Assembly (NCBI RefSeq): GCF_014637795.1
Contig: NZ_BMFD01000012.1
Coordinates: 50,590 to 114,589 of the forward strand
Direction of reading: 5' to 3'
DNA: 64,000 bases
DNA from: Belliella aquatica
GTDB taxonomy: Bacteria > Bacteroidota > Bacteroidia > Cytophagales > Cyclobacteriaceae
The notes under the pieces are model-generated. The model saw only the letters and a list, made by a program, of their open reading frames with translations, searched no databases and had not been told where the DNA came from. This document shows, piece by piece, positions 49,540-58,810 of the stretch. Each line of letters begins with the position of its first letter. Within the stretch, counting starts at the first letter, position 1. The translations under genes and the position numbers were made by a program.

Positions 49540-50757
49540 TTAAACTGGTAATCTAACCGTAAATTTTGTCCCCTGATTTTGGTCAGAATCTATTGATATA
49601 GACCCATTGATTTTATCAATTAGATGCTTTACAAGTGTTAATCCAAACCCAAAACCTTTCTCTCCACCCGTTCCTAAAGTTGAATTTGCATTCCCATTTA
49701 ATATTTCGTCAATCTTTTCAACCGACATACCAACTCCTGTATCATTCACTATTATAATTAATTCCTTATCGGTTTCATTTTCTTGAAGGTCAAGAGCAAC
49801 ATTTACAGCACCTTCATCTGGGGTAAATTTAATCGCATTAGAAACCAAATTACCTACAATTTGAAGGAGTTTGTTTTTGGGGAATGGAACCTGATCTTTT
49901 CCATCATTATTAGTAACAGTAAACTTTACATTTTTCTGAACAGCCTGAACACTATACATATCAAGAAGCTTTTCCTTTAAAGTTTCGAGGCTAAATTCAA
50001 CAGCATGATTTATCTGAACTTTATTAGACTCAGCTTTTGAATAATCCTGAGACAATATTTCATCCGCCAATTCCAAAACAGAACTTCCGCTTCGTTGAAT
50101 TAAGTTGATAAATTCAAGAACTTCGTCTAGTTGGTTTTTATTCCCTTGATCTTGAATAACCTTTGCTAAACCAATAATTCCACCAATCGGTCCTCTAATA
50201 TCGTGTGCTACTTTCTTCTGATTCTCCTTGATCTCATTCATTTTCCCTTTGAGATCTTGAACAGCTTTAAGAATTTTGAATCGATTGACGATTTCGTCTG
50301 CAATAATCCGCAAAAGTTCTACTTTCTCTTGAGATAAAGATTTTACTTCTGTATCCAAAACACACAGTGCTCCCAGATTATTACCCTCAGGAGTCGTCAG
50401 TGGTACTCCAAAATAATACCTCAAATTTGGGTCGTCTTTGACAAAGAATTTATCCAAAAATCGCTCATCTTTTGATAAATCTTTTATTTCAAAATCTTCA
50501 TTCCCCATGATGGTATATTGACAGACAGAGTCTTCGCGTGGTATCTGCATGGTGGGAAATCCATGGGCAGAAACAGACCATTGTGTAAAAGAATCAATCA
50601 GATTTATCAGTGAAATTTCCGTCCCCGCCACTTTAGCAGCTAGTTTGGTAAGGTCTTTAAACTGTTTGTCTAAATCTGTATAGTCGAAATCAAAATCACT
50701 CAATTGGAGTAATCTTTCAAATTCATTTTCAGGAATTGGGTTCTGTAAAGCTTTCAT
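49540..50757 (-). CDS. Cytosolic GAF-domain sensor histidine kinase
   Basis: This 405-residue kinase has no membrane segment. An N-terminal GAF domain spans about residues 25-165 (SLINLIDSFTQWSVSAHGFPT, VPLTTPEGNNLGALCVLD). The phosphoacceptor is His185 (KKVAHDIRGPIGGIIGLAKV). The HATPase domain contains NLVSNAIKFTP, NDTGVGMS and GFGFGLTLVKHLID. The GAF type, with the FGVPL core, is a phytochrome-like chromophore-free form. No response regulator is adjacent; it is an orphan kinase that senses a soluble signal. Confidence 0.9.
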   Translation of the reverse strand: MKALQNPIPENEFERLLQLSDFDFDYTDLDKQFKDLTKLAAKVAGTEISLINLIDSFTQWSVSAHGFPTMQIPREDSVCQYTIMGNEDFEIKDLSKDERFLDKFFVKDDPNLRYYFGVPLTTPEGNNLGALCVLDTEVKSLSQEKVELLRIIADEIVNRFKILKAVQDLKGKMNEIKENQKKVAHDIRGPIGGIIGLAKVIQDQGNKNQLDEVLEFINLIQRSGSSVLELADEILSQDYSKAESNKVQINHAVEFSLETLKEKLLDMYSVQAVQKNVKFTVTNNDGKDQVPFPKNKLLQIVGNLVSNAIKFTPDEGAVNVALDLQENETDKELIIIVNDTGVGMSVEKIDEILNGNANSTLGTGGEKGFGFGLTLVKHLIDKINGSISIDSDQNQGTKFTVRLPV

Positions 50758-50873
50758 TTTTTGGTAATTTTCAACACAAATAACAGTAATTTTTTAATAA
50801 AAAAACTGTTATAATCAACTTATTTTAAGGGTTTTAAAAACAATACACATTTCAAAATTTGAAGTGCAAATAT

Positions 50874-50885
50874 GTTTGTACAAAC
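50874..50885. promoter_or_regulatory. 12-bp palindrome GTTTGTACAAAC
   Basis: GTTTGTACAAAC is a perfect palindrome, extended imperfectly by CAAA...TTTTG on the flanks. It lies in the 266-bp gap between the kinase and the flavoprotein gene, about 117 bases upstream of the kinase start. It looks like a dimeric regulator site; the regulator is unknown. I see no ORF in this gap. Confidence 0.35.
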
Positions 50886-51023
50886 GTTTTGTGAGAATAA
50901 ATTTAAATTAATTCATTTCTCATGATTTGTTTAAATACGCAAAACCCATTCCTTAATGGATAATTTTTGGGCAAAAAATAAAGTTGTTGGTCAAGACATT
51001 TTAACGTCAAATTTGAGTACAAA

Positions 51024-52166
51024 TCATTTAACCAAAAAACCAAGTCCTAAATTCTTAATAATTCTATCTTTGATATCCTTGTTCAGCTCCAAATGACCTG
51101 TGTAGATATCTGTAATCTTTTCACAGTAACGCTGACCATTAGATTTCATTAAATAATTTCTAATCGTTTTCTGATTATAAAATAAATGAGCCAGATAGCC
51201 AGCAAATTTCAATTCTGGCAATAGTCTTTCGTTTAAAGATTCCACATAAGTTATTTCTGCTTGAGTAGGGTCATTGAAATGTTGGGCGATAGCCTTTCCA
51301 GCTAATCCTCCTGAGTACAGTGAATTTGTAATCCCCTCTGCCGTTAAAGGATCCGCAAATCCAGCTGAATCTCCTGTTAAAAACACATTTTTCTTAACGA
51401 AACCATCTTTACGTGGAGATATTGGGACTTGAAAACCATGAGCTTGTTCAGAAAGTATCTCGTCAATACCCAGAATTTTAAGGTACGCATGATAATGTTC
51501 TCGTAAATTAATTTTTCGCTTTTTGAAAGTCCCAACGCCGATCGATAAGTGATTTTTCTTTGGAAAACACCAGCCATATCCTTTAGGAATAACATCAATA
51601 TCGAATCTAGCCTCTGTTGCCAACCGATCGTAAACGTCCTGAGGCACTTCTACTTCATATTCTAAAGCCGGAATTAGCTGTCGCGATTCCGACCAACCTG
51701 CATACTTAGCTGTAGGTCCTAATACTCCGTCAGCAGCAATGATATAAGTAGATGAAATATCACCTTGAGAAGATTTTAAAATTATATTTTCTCCAAATTC
51801 TAAAGCTTTTAGCGTATGATTTTCCAAAAGTTCTGCGCCCAAGTTCTTGGCATTTTCCACGATCAATTGGTCAAACTTATCACGCATTACCATCGTCACG
51901 ACAGGATAGGTTCTTTTGGCAAAAAGTGGCTGGTCCAAATGATCAAAATAGATATACAGGTCGTTGTATTCCTTTTCTATCACATCTGATATATCGAAAG
52001 GAAGCATTTCTCTTCCTCTAAAAACTAGTCCTCCACCACAGGTTTTATATCGAGGTAAATTTTCTTTTTCTAAAATCGCAACGCTCAACCCAGCCTTCGC
52101 TACTTCGTATGCTGCCATACCTCCTGCCGGTCCTGAACCGACTACCACCACATCATAATGTTTCAT
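51024..52166 (-). CDS. Geranylgeranyl-reductase-family FAD oxidoreductase
   Basis: This 380-residue flavoprotein begins with the FAD-binding GSGPAGGMAAYEVAK after MKHYDVVVV. It has the motif LPRYKTCGGGL and the second FAD motif FLTGDSAGFADPLTAEGI. This combination is typical of the GGR family (isoprenoid reductases and relatives). The substrate could be an isoprenoid chain or a quinone; it is not evident. I start at ATG 52166, since the 14 extra codons upstream carry no domain. It lies just after the pyrophosphatase terminator, in the same direction. Confidence 0.85.
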   Translation of the reverse strand: MKHYDVVVVGSGPAGGMAAYEVAKAGLSVAILEKENLPRYKTCGGGLVFRGREMLPFDISDVIEKEYNDLYIYFDHLDQPLFAKRTYPVVTMVMRDKFDQLIVENAKNLGAELLENHTLKALEFGENIILKSSQGDISSTYIIAADGVLGPTAKYAGWSESRQLIPALEYEVEVPQDVYDRLATEARFDIDVIPKGYGWCFPKKNHLSIGVGTFKKRKINLREHYHAYLKILGIDEILSEQAHGFQVPISPRKDGFVKKNVFLTGDSAGFADPLTAEGITNSLYSGGLAGKAIAQHFNDPTQAEITYVESLNERLLPELKFAGYLAHLFYNQKTIRNYLMKSNGQRYCEKITDIYTGHLELNKDIKDRIIKNLGLGFLVK

Positions 52167-52227
52167 GTCGAAAGATAGAAAAGTATTGATTTTGGAAAAA
52201 GATTTCATGGTGAACTCAATGGAAAAA

Positions 52228-52264
52228 CATAAAAAAAGCTGCCATTTTCCAATGACAGCTTTTG
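52228..52264 (-). terminator. Terminator after hppA
   Basis: On the minus strand AAAAGCTGTCATT / AATGGCAGCTTTT has a 4-nt loop (one mismatch) followed by a T tract. It lies about 20 bases after the hppA stop. Confidence 0.85.
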
Positions 52265-52282
52265 CATTTATTAATTAGTTTA

Positions 52283-54505
52283 TCAATTGATTACAATCTT
52301 CTCTACTTTTTCAATCTTCTTACCATCTTGGTAGGTGATTTCTTTTTTGATTTCTACTTTTTCAACTTCAGATACAACCCCGTGTGGTGTTTCAGAAATA
52401 TGTGGAGCTATAACGAGCGCTACGATAGAAGTGAGCTTGATCAAAATGTTCATAGATGGACCAGAGGTATCTTTGAATGGATCACCAACAGTATCTCCAG
52501 TAACAGAAGCTTTATGCGCTTCAGAACCTTTGTACTGCATCACCCCATCTATCATTACTCCTTTTTCGAAGGATTTTTTTGCATTGTCCCAAGCGCCTCC
52601 AGCGTTGTTTTGAAAAATACCCATCAATACGCCCGATACTGTAATCCCAGCAAGTAAGCCTCCCAAGACTTCAGGACCGAAAGTAAATCCTACAATAATC
52701 GGAGAAAGCAAAGCTATTGCACCAGGTGCAACCATTTCTCTAATAGATGCCTTGGTGGAAATTTCAACACATTTTTCATATTCAGGCTTGGCTTTGTATT
52801 CCATAATTCCAGGAATCTCCCTGAATTGTCTTCGCACTTCATTTACCATATCCATCGCTGCTCTTCCCACTGCTGCAATCGCCAGTGAAGAGAAAATAAA
52901 TGGAATCATGGCACCAACAAAAAGTCCAGATAGCACATCTGCCTTATATATGTCGATAGAACTAATCCCAGCTAATCCTACATAGGCAGCAAATAAAGCT
53001 AAGGCAGTCAATGCTGCTGAAGCAATTGCAAAGCCCTTTCCTGCCGCAGCAGTCGTATTCCCTACTGCATCAAGAATATCAGTTCGTTCGCGAACTTCCT
53101 TAGGCAAACCAGACATTTCCGCAATACCACCTGCATTATCTGCAATAGGACCAAATGCATCAATTGCCAACTGCATCGCTGTTGTAGCCATCATTCCTGC
53201 TGCTGCTATTGCAACCCCATAAAGTCCTGCTGCTGCAAATGATCCATAAATACCGCCTGCCAATACTAAAATTGGTAAAACCGTAGATTCCATACCCACA
53301 GAAAGTCCACCAATAATATTGGTTGCATGACCTGTTGATGATTGTTTGATAATAGAATTTACAGGACGCTTACCCATAGAAGTGTAGTATTCTGTGATGA
53401 TACTCATCAAAAAACCTACAATCAAACCTATAACGACTGCTCCAAAAACTCCCATTTTTGTAAATGAAATAGAACCTCCTCTTGAAAGAACCAATTCTCC
53501 CTCCGGAAGCATGTAATCAATTAAGAAATAAGAAGCTCCTACTGTCAGGAGAATGGAAATCCAGTTGCCTTTGTTTAAAGCTGCCTGAACACTATCAGTA
53601 TCTTTGGAAATCTTAACAAAAAAGGTCGCAATGATGGAAAACATCAATCCCATTCCGGCAATCACCAATGGAAGTAAAATTGGAGCTATTCCACCGAAAT
53701 TATCGTTTGATACAATTTCTCTCCCCAAAACCATGGAGGCCAGAATAGTGGCTACATAAGAACCAAACAGATCGGCACCCATACCTGCCACATCACCCAC
53801 ATTGTCACCTACGTTATCAGCAATTGTTGCTGGGTTTCTTACATCATCTTCGGGAATTCCTGCTTCAACTTTTCCTACTAAGTCTGCTCCAACATCAGCT
53901 GCCTTGGTATAAATACCTCCACCAACTCTAGCAAAAAGCGCGATAGACTCTGCGCCAAGAGAAAATCCTGCCAATACTTCCAAGGCTGTGGCCATAGCAT
54001 CTCCATTGACATCACCGCCTGTAGATAGGACAAACATATTATAAAACACAATAAATAGTGAGCCCATTCCAAGTACTGCTAGACCGGCAACACCTATTCC
54101 CATTACTGACCCTCCTGTAAATGACACACTCAAGGCTTTCTTTAAACTAGTTTTAGCCGCTTGAGTCGTTCGTACATTGGCCTTGGTGGCAATGTTCATT
54201 CCAAGATACCCTGCAAATGCTGACAGAAACGCACCAATCACAAATGAAATGGCGATAATCCAGCTAGAGTTGGCTACTAAAGTGCCTGACCAGCCTAAAA
54301 TAATTCCTGCTATCACTACAAAATAGAATAATACTTTCCATTCTGCTTTTAGAAATGCCATTGATCCTTTGGCAATATGACCTGCCAGTTCCACCATTGT
54401 TTCATCTCCTGTTTCCTGCTTGGTGACCCATGCAGATTTGATAGCCATTACAATTAGGCCGATGATCCCCAAAACGGGGACTAAGTAAATAAATACTTGT
54501 TCCAT
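52283..54505 (-). CDS. hppA: Membrane-bound ion-pumping pyrophosphatase
   Basis: This 740-residue integral membrane enzyme couples pyrophosphate hydrolysis to cation export. It has about 16 hydrophobic helices and the substrate motifs [20 protein letters not shown] and DNVGDNVGD. The motif [10 protein letters not shown] has Ala and Gly at the positions that define K+-dependent enzymes (Lys/Thr mark K+-independent ones). Whether it pumps Na+ or H+ cannot be decided by eye. The C-terminal tail is charged ([18 protein letters not shown]). It is a single gene with its own promoter and terminator. Confidence 0.96.
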   Translation of the reverse strand: MEQVFIYLVPVLGIIGLIVMAIKSAWVTKQETGDETMVELAGHIAKGSMAFLKAEWKVLFYFVVIAGIILGWSGTLVANSSWIIAISFVIGAFLSAFAGYLGMNIATKANVRTTQAAKTSLKKALSVSFTGGSVMGIGVAGLAVLGMGSLFIVFYNMFVLSTGGDVNGDAMATALEVLAGFSLGAESIALFARVGGGIYTKAADVGADLVGKVEAGIPEDDVRNPATIADNVGDNVGDVAGMGADLFGSYVATILASMVLGREIVSNDNFGGIAPILLPLVIAGMGLMFSIIATFFVKISKDTDSVQAALNKGNWISILLTVGASYFLIDYMLPEGELVLSRGGSISFTKMGVFGAVVIGLIVGFLMSIITEYYTSMGKRPVNSIIKQSSTGHATNIIGGLSVGMESTVLPILVLAGGIYGSFAAAGLYGVAIAAAGMMATTAMQLAIDAFGPIADNAGGIAEMSGLPKEVRERTDILDAVGNTTAAAGKGFAIASAALTALALFAAYVGLAGISSIDIYKADVLSGLFVGAMIPFIFSSLAIAAVGRAAMDMVNEVRRQFREIPGIMEYKAKPEYEKCVEISTKASIREMVAPGAIALLSPIIVGFTFGPEVLGGLLAGITVSGVLMGIFQNNAGGAWDNAKKSFEKGVMIDGVMQYKGSEAHKASVTGDTVGDPFKDTSGPSMNILIKLTSIVALVIAPHISETPHGVVSEVEKVEIKKEITYQDGKKIEKVEKIVIN

Positions 54506-54542
54506 GTGCTTATATTAGGTTATTGTTTTTTTAACTGTGCAA

Positions 54543-54550
54543 CAAATATA
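54543..54550 (-). promoter_or_regulatory. Putative hppA -7 element
   Basis: On the minus strand TATATTTG fits TAnnTTTG, 38 bases before the hppA start. A CTTG 15 bases upstream is a loosely placed -33 element. Confidence 0.45.
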
Positions 54551-54602
54551 TTATTATTCAATTAGCAAGCAACAATCGACAAATAATCTTTGGTTAGGAA
54601 TA

Positions 54603-54795
54603 CAGGAATTGAAAAATTGGAAGATTAGAAAATTAGAAAATTAGGTATAGATTAGAAGGTTTAAAAGTTGAAAGGTTTAAAAGTTTGGGAGATTAGGAGA
54701 TTGGTTTGGTTAAAACTAGTCTCGCAGAATTGAAGGGGAGGTTATAAGGTAATAAAGTTTAAGGGGTTAAAGGTTTGGGAGATGGAGAAATGGTT
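54603..54795. repeat. Degenerate purine-rich repeats
   Basis: This patch is built from imperfect copies of GATTAGAAAATTAG, GTTTAAAAGTT and TTTGGGAGAT. The longest recurring word is TTTGGGAGAT (near 54684 and 54774). The plus strand is nearly all A, G and T with few C. No ORF, tRNA or IS is visible. It sits in the 428-bp gap between hppA and the HIT gene. Confidence 0.7.
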
Positions 54796-54844
54796 AGCTT
54801 TCTTTAGCCTATGCTTAGATTTTTCCTTGTACAAGTTATCACTT

Positions 54845-54895
54845 TATTATCTGTGAACATCAGCCAAATCAGCGTCATCTGTGTTCTATAAAAAC
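54845..54895. repeat. Short word-repeat motif in intergenic DNA
   Basis: The words ATCTGTG (twice) and ATCAGC (twice) alternate within 45 bases (ATCTGTGAACATCAGCC..., then ATCAGCGTCATCTGTG). I recall similar motifs scattered between genes in Bacteroidota and other AT-rich genomes. Function is unknown. Confidence 0.4.
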
Positions 54896-54933
54896 TAAAT
54901 ATTAATTCCGTCTCGCTACTTACTTCTATAATC

Positions 54934-55326
54934 TCAAAATCCTCCTCTTATCCTATCTGCTATTTCCTTCAGCTCTTCTGAAGTTAATTTGAGTTTAGGG
55001 CGGGTGAAGTTGATGTCGTCCATGGTTCTAAGAGGAACTAGGTGAATGTGAACATGAGGCACTTCCAAGCCAATTACAGCTACACCAACTCTCGTGCATT
55101 TGATGGTTTTGTCAATCGCTTTGGCCACTTTTTTGGCAAATACATGAAGACCAGACAACACCTCATCTTCTAAATTAAAAATATAATCTACCTCCTGCTT
55201 AGGAACAACCAATACATGGCCTTTAACTAAAGGCATGATATCTAGGAAGGCTATGAAGTTATCATCCTCAGCGATGATTTCAGCTGGGATTTCTCTGTTG
55301 ATGATTTTTGTAAATACTGAAGCCAT
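54934..55326 (-). CDS. HIT-family nucleotide hydrolase
   Basis: This 130-residue protein has the HIT motif HVHIHLVPL with His91, His93 and His95. An N-terminal FTKIINREIPAEIIAEDD and a central GHVLVVPKQEVDY complete the family pattern. It probably hydrolyses adenosine phosphoramidates (HinT type) or dinucleotides. It lies 48 bases after greA, with a terminator in between, so it may be partly independent. Confidence 0.93.
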   Translation of the reverse strand: MASVFTKIINREIPAEIIAEDDNFIAFLDIMPLVKGHVLVVPKQEVDYIFNLEDEVLSGLHVFAKKVAKAIDKTIKCTRVGVAVIGLEVPHVHIHLVPLRTMDDINFTRPKLKLTSEELKEIADRIRGGF

Positions 55327-55334
55327 AGTCCAAA

Positions 55335-55368
55335 AATAAAAAATCCCGAATGATAACCATCGGGATAA
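55335..55368 (-). terminator. Terminator after greA
   Basis: On the minus strand ATCCCGA / TCGGGAT has a 10-nt loop and is followed by TTTTTTATTTTT. It lies 8 bases after the greA stop, before the HIT gene. Confidence 0.75.
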
Positions 55369-55374
55369 ATAAAA

Positions 55375-55848
55375 TTAATATGATATGTCTAAGATTTCGA
55401 ATTCTAAAACACCAGCTGGAGCATTAATTTGGGCAATGTCACCAACAGCTTTTCCATTCAAACCTTTGCCAAAAGGAGATGCTAGAGAAATCTTTCCTGC
55501 TTTGAGGTCAGCCTCTTCTTCGGAAACCAAGGTATAGGTTACCGTCATCCCATTTTTCACATTTTTAATTTTTACAGTGCTAAGAATTCCCACTTTGGAC
55601 GCATCCATCTTGGAGCTATCCATTACTCGAGCATTGCCAACTACTCCTTCAAGTTTAGCAATTTTCAGTTCCAAAAGTCCCTGTGCATCTTTTGCTGCAT
55701 CATATTCGGCATTTTCACTTAAGTCTCCCTTGTCTCTCGCTTCAGCTATCTGCTTTGCTATATCCTGTCTTCCTTTTGTCTTAAGTTCTTGAAGTTCATC
55801 CTTCAATCTCTTTAATCCTTCTTCCGTGTAATACTGTATAGTTCCCAT
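55375..55848 (-). CDS. greA: Transcription elongation factor GreA
   Basis: This 157-residue factor rescues backtracked RNA polymerase. The N-terminal coiled coil includes EGLKRLKDELQELKTKGR and the tip DLSENAEYDAAKDAQ, with the acidic residues that stimulate transcript cleavage. The C-terminal FKBP-like domain contains ASPFGKGLNGKAVGD. It lies upstream of the HIT gene in the same direction. Confidence 0.97.
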   Translation of the reverse strand: MGTIQYYTEEGLKRLKDELQELKTKGRQDIAKQIAEARDKGDLSENAEYDAAKDAQGLLELKIAKLEGVVGNARVMDSSKMDASKVGILSTVKIKNVKNGMTVTYTLVSEEEADLKAGKISLASPFGKGLNGKAVGDIAQINAPAGVLEFEILDISY

Positions 55849-55881
55849 TTTATTAAATTTTACTTTACTATGGCTATGAAA

Positions 55882-55915
55882 AATAAAAGAACGGTCTCAT
55901 ATCTGAAACCGTTTC
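55882..55915 (-). terminator. Terminator after the hydroxyacid dehydrogenase gene
   Basis: On the minus strand AACGGTTTC / GAGACCGTT forms a 9-bp stem (with one G-T pair), followed by CTTTTATTTTT. It is about 70 bases after the dehydrogenase stop and before greA. Confidence 0.7.
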
Positions 55916-55987
55916 TCCTATGCATTTGCGTTATGTATAGGGCAAAGATATAAACATTGCTTTGAGAAAGCAATTATATTCTACTTT

Positions 55988-56929
55988 TCATAATGAAGAC
56001 ATTTTGATTTTCTCTACCAAGACTTGATTGATTTTTTCGTAAGATTGAAATGTCCATCCAGCGATATGCGGACTGAAAAGCACATTTGGTCTAGCTGCCA
56101 ATTTTTCAAATTCTTCTTTCTGAGTAGCTGAGAAGTTCTTAGACTTTTCATTTTCCAAAACATCCAAAACAGCTCCACGAAGAACCCCTTGATCCAGAGC
56201 CAAATTCAATGTTTCAAAGGAAATCACCTCTCCTCTAGCCGTATTGATCAAGTATATGGGTTTTGAAAAGTTTTTTAACAAATCCAAGGTGAAATAATTT
56301 CTGGTCTCTACAGTGAGCGGCACGTGAATACTAAGAATATCTGCTTCTTGCTGTATTTTCTCAAAGGAACATTCTTTTACAAATGCAGAACCAAAACCTT
56401 TTTTATATTTATCATAAGCAAGGAGCTTGACATCGAATCCAAGGAGTTTCCGGGCAAAAGCTTGCCCCATGTTTCCAAATCCAAAGACCCCTACTGTCTT
56501 TCCTGCCAATTCCTCTCCTCTGTTTCCTTCCCTATCCCAAATACCTTTTCGGACTTCTTGATCTGCTTTGTTGATATGATTGAATAAAGCCAATAAACCT
56601 CCAATCGCATGCTCTCCAACCGCATCTCTATTTCCCTCAGGTGCATTGAAAAGCTTAATGTTCCTTTCTTCTAAGTATGATAAATCTATTTGATCCAGTC
56701 CTGCTCCTGCTCTTCCGATAAATTTTAAGTTGCTCGCTTTTTCTAAAAGTTCCTTATCCATTGGTGTTTTGGATCTAATGATCAATCCAGTATAGGAAGC
56801 AACGACCTCAAGAATTTCATCTCTTGTAATCTCAGGCATATAATCCACCTCAAATCCCTCCATTTCTAATAATGGAAGTATAGATGGATGCATTTCGTCT
56901 ATAATTAAAACTTTGTTTTTTAAGAGCAT
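55988..56929 (-). CDS. D-2-hydroxyacid dehydrogenase (phosphoglycerate-dehydrogenase-like)
   Basis: This 313-residue NAD enzyme has the nucleotide-binding motif GVFGFGNMGQAFARKL, the catalytic Arg in INTARGEVI, and the Glu/His region with LENEKS and SPHIAGWTF. The N-terminal part carries RSKTPMDKELLEKASNLKFIGRAGAGLD (quoted as RSKTPMD and GRAGAGLDQID). It lacks the ACT domain of longer SerA proteins. It may make 3-phosphohydroxypyruvate for serine synthesis, but no serC or serB is adjacent, so the substrate is open. Confidence 0.9.
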   Translation of the reverse strand: MLLKNKVLIIDEMHPSILPLLEMEGFEVDYMPEITRDEILEVVASYTGLIIRSKTPMDKELLEKASNLKFIGRAGAGLDQIDLSYLEERNIKLFNAPEGNRDAVGEHAIGGLLALFNHINKADQEVRKGIWDREGNRGEELAGKTVGVFGFGNMGQAFARKLLGFDVKLLAYDKYKKGFGSAFVKECSFEKIQQEADILSIHVPLTVETRNYFTLDLLKNFSKPIYLINTARGEVISFETLNLALDQGVLRGAVLDVLENEKSKNFSATQKEEFEKLAARPNVLFSPHIAGWTFQSYEKINQVLVEKIKMSSL

Positions 56930-57319
56930 TTTATTAAATGTAGCTAATATGTTTTTGTCGGCATTTGATTTATAAAACTCTTTAAATTATCCCCTAATTA
57001 AGAATGAAGGATGAAAACTTAACATAGCAAATCAGTCATCAGCAAATTTATCAATATTAATTATGGATTGGAACCTGAGGGTTAATAATCGATTAAATCT
57101 ATGGATTGTTTTCCAGCGAAATAATGTGTTTCTAATACAAATTTAAAAATGCGATAAATTTAATACTGAGTTGGAGTAGGATTAATAAAAACTGATTATT
57201 AACGTATATAAACGTTTATAATTCGTGAAAAAAAATATAATTAAGTAAATAGTATTGATAAATTTATTTAAACATAATAAATAAGTCTTTTTTCATAATC
57301 CTAACCAAATTTTAAGTAA
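56930..57319. other. AT-rich noncoding gap upstream of ssb
   Basis: This 390-bp gap holds no ORF I can support. The one notable element is the tandem decamer AACGTATATA-AACGTTTATA at 57201-57220. No clear TAnnTTTG promoter was seen. Confidence 0.5.
57201..57220 (+). promoter_or_regulatory. Tandem decamer upstream of ssb
   Basis: Two copies of AACGTwTATA follow each other with a 10-bp period, one turn of the helix. They lie 100 bases before the ssb start, so a cooperative regulator site is possible. Function is inference. Confidence 0.3.
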
Positions 57320-57670
57320 ATGAGTGGAATCAAAAACAGGGTTCAGCTGATCGGGAGATTAGGAGCCAAAGCGGAAGTCAACCATTTTGACAGTGGTAAA
57401 ATCAAAGCAAACATTCGGTTAGCCACCAATGAGAATTACAAAAATGCCAAAGGTGAAAAGGTAGAAGAAACCACATGGCACAACGTGACAGCTTGGGATA
57501 AAGCAGCCACAATTTTGGAAAAATACACCGATAAGGGATCCGAAATTGGGATTGTTGGTCGATTAACCAATAGAAGCTACGAAGATAAGGAAGGAAATAA
57601 AAAGTACATCACCGAAGTAATCGCAGATGAAATCTTACTTCTTGGTGAAAAAGTAGCTTCAAATTCATAA
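57320..57670 (+). CDS. ssb: Single-stranded DNA-binding protein lacking the acidic tail
   Basis: This 116-residue protein is a single OB fold: NRVQLIGRLGAKAEV, TNENYKNAKGEKVEETTWHNVTAW (quoted in parts) and the strand GIVGRLTNRSYEDKEGN. It stops shortly after the OB fold (LLGEKVASNS). The flexible linker and acidic tip (DDDIPF type) that recruit replication and repair proteins are absent. A longer SSB may therefore exist elsewhere and this may be a secondary paralog. It is a single gene with its own terminator. Confidence 0.9.
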   Translation: MSGIKNRVQLIGRLGAKAEVNHFDSGKIKANIRLATNENYKNAKGEKVEETTWHNVTAWDKAATILEKYTDKGSEIGIVGRLTNRSYEDKEGNKKYITEVIADEILLLGEKVASNS

Positions 57671-57673
57671 AGA

Positions 57674-57722
57674 AAAATGGGAATGTAGAATTTCCTTGTT
57701 CCACATTCCCATCATTTTTTAA
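57674..57722 (+). terminator. Terminator after ssb
   Basis: ATGGGAATGTAGAA / TTCCACATTCCCAT (one mismatch) has an 8-nt loop and ends in CATTTTTTAA. It lies just after the ssb stop. Confidence 0.85.
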
Positions 57723-57796
57723 TATTCAAAATACCTCACTTTTTTTTGGTCATTATTTTTTTTCATTTTTCCCTAACAAAGACTTACAAATATGAG

Positions 57797-57804
57797 TATT
57801 TTTG
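57797..57804 (+). promoter_or_regulatory. Putative pfkA -7 element
   Basis: TATTTTTG fits TAnnTTTG, 24 bases before ATG 57829. It overlaps an alternative TTG start at 57802 and so supports the ATG start. A -33 element was not found. Confidence 0.45.
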
Positions 57805-57828
57805 AAATTCGAAAAACCTATTAAAACA

Positions 57829-58803
57829 ATGAAAAAAATTGCAGTTTTTACTTCAGGAGGCGATGCCCCGGGTATGAATGCTTGTATCAGAGCAGTAGTC
57901 CGTACGGCTATTTTTCACGGAATAGAAGTTTACGGCATCACCTACGGATATGATGGTATGATAGCTGGAAATATTAAGAAAATGCAATCACATTCTGTAA
58001 GCAATATCATTCAAAGAGGTGGCACTATCTTAAAATCTGCTCGAAGTGAAGAGTTCATGACCAAAGAAGGTAGAAAAAAAGCATATGACCAATTAAAAGC
58101 TTTGGAAATAGATGGAATAGTCGCAATTGGAGGAGATGGAACATTCACTGGAGCTAAGGTTTTCTTTGAAGAATTTGGTATTCCCACAGTAGGTTGTCCT
58201 GGGACTATTGATAATGATATCTACGGTACAGATTATACGATTGGCTTTGATACTGCGGTGAATACAGCATTAGAAGCCATAGATAAAATTAGAGATACCG
58301 CTGCAGCACATGATCGAATCTTCTTTGTGGAAGTAATGGGAAGAGACAGTGGCTACATAGCTGTAGAGTGTGGAATTGGAGGGGGTGCTGAGTTTGTGAT
58401 GGTTCCAGAAACTGAAACAGACCTCAAAAAAGTAGTAAAATCACTCAAAAACCTTAGAAAATCTAAATCATCAAGCATTATCGTTGTAGCGGAAGGTGAT
58501 GAAGAGGGTAATGCTGAAGTAATCATGGATCAAGTTAAAAATAAGGTCAATGATGAAGACAAGGAATTCAAGGTAACCACACTTGGTCACATACAACGTG
58601 GTGGAAACCCTACCGCAAGAGACCGTGTATTGGCTTCCCGCTGTGGGATGGCTGCTGTAGATGGATTAATCAGTGGTCAGTCTAATTGTATGGCAGGTGT
58701 GGTCAATGGAGATGTTATCTATACTTCCTTTGAAGATTGTATAGGCAAGACCAAACCTATCAAAGGAGATCACCTTAAATTAATTGAAATCTTAAGTATT
58801 TAA
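57829..58803 (+). CDS. pfkA: 6-phosphofructokinase
   Basis: This 324-residue ATP-dependent enzyme phosphorylates fructose 6-phosphate, the committing step of glycolysis. It starts KKIAVFTSGGDAPGMNACIRA. The motif GGDGTFTGA and the catalytic CPGTIDNDIYGTDYTIGFDTA (quoted in part, with Asp) are complete. The later EVMGRDSGYIA and HIQRGGNPTARDR match ATP-type PFK. GGDGT, with Gly in the position next to GGD, is consistent with ATP use, not pyrophosphate. It starts 159 bases after the ssb stop. Confidence 0.96.
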   Translation: MKKIAVFTSGGDAPGMNACIRAVVRTAIFHGIEVYGITYGYDGMIAGNIKKMQSHSVSNIIQRGGTILKSARSEEFMTKEGRKKAYDQLKALEIDGIVAIGGDGTFTGAKVFFEEFGIPTVGCPGTIDNDIYGTDYTIGFDTAVNTALEAIDKIRDTAAAHDRIFFVEVMGRDSGYIAVECGIGGGAEFVMVPETETDLKKVVKSLKNLRKSKSSSIIVVAEGDEEGNAEVIMDQVKNKVNDEDKEFKVTTLGHIQRGGNPTARDRVLASRCGMAAVDGLISGQSNCMAGVVNGDVIYTSFEDCIGKTKPIKGDHLKLIEILSI

Positions 58804-58810
58804 TTTACAA

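Noticed and set aside
56318..56330. CACGTG core that could be a parS site
   Set aside because: Only the six-base core is palindromic; the flanks do not match the 16-bp parS consensus, and it is inside a coding region. No convincing parS near parAB was seen.
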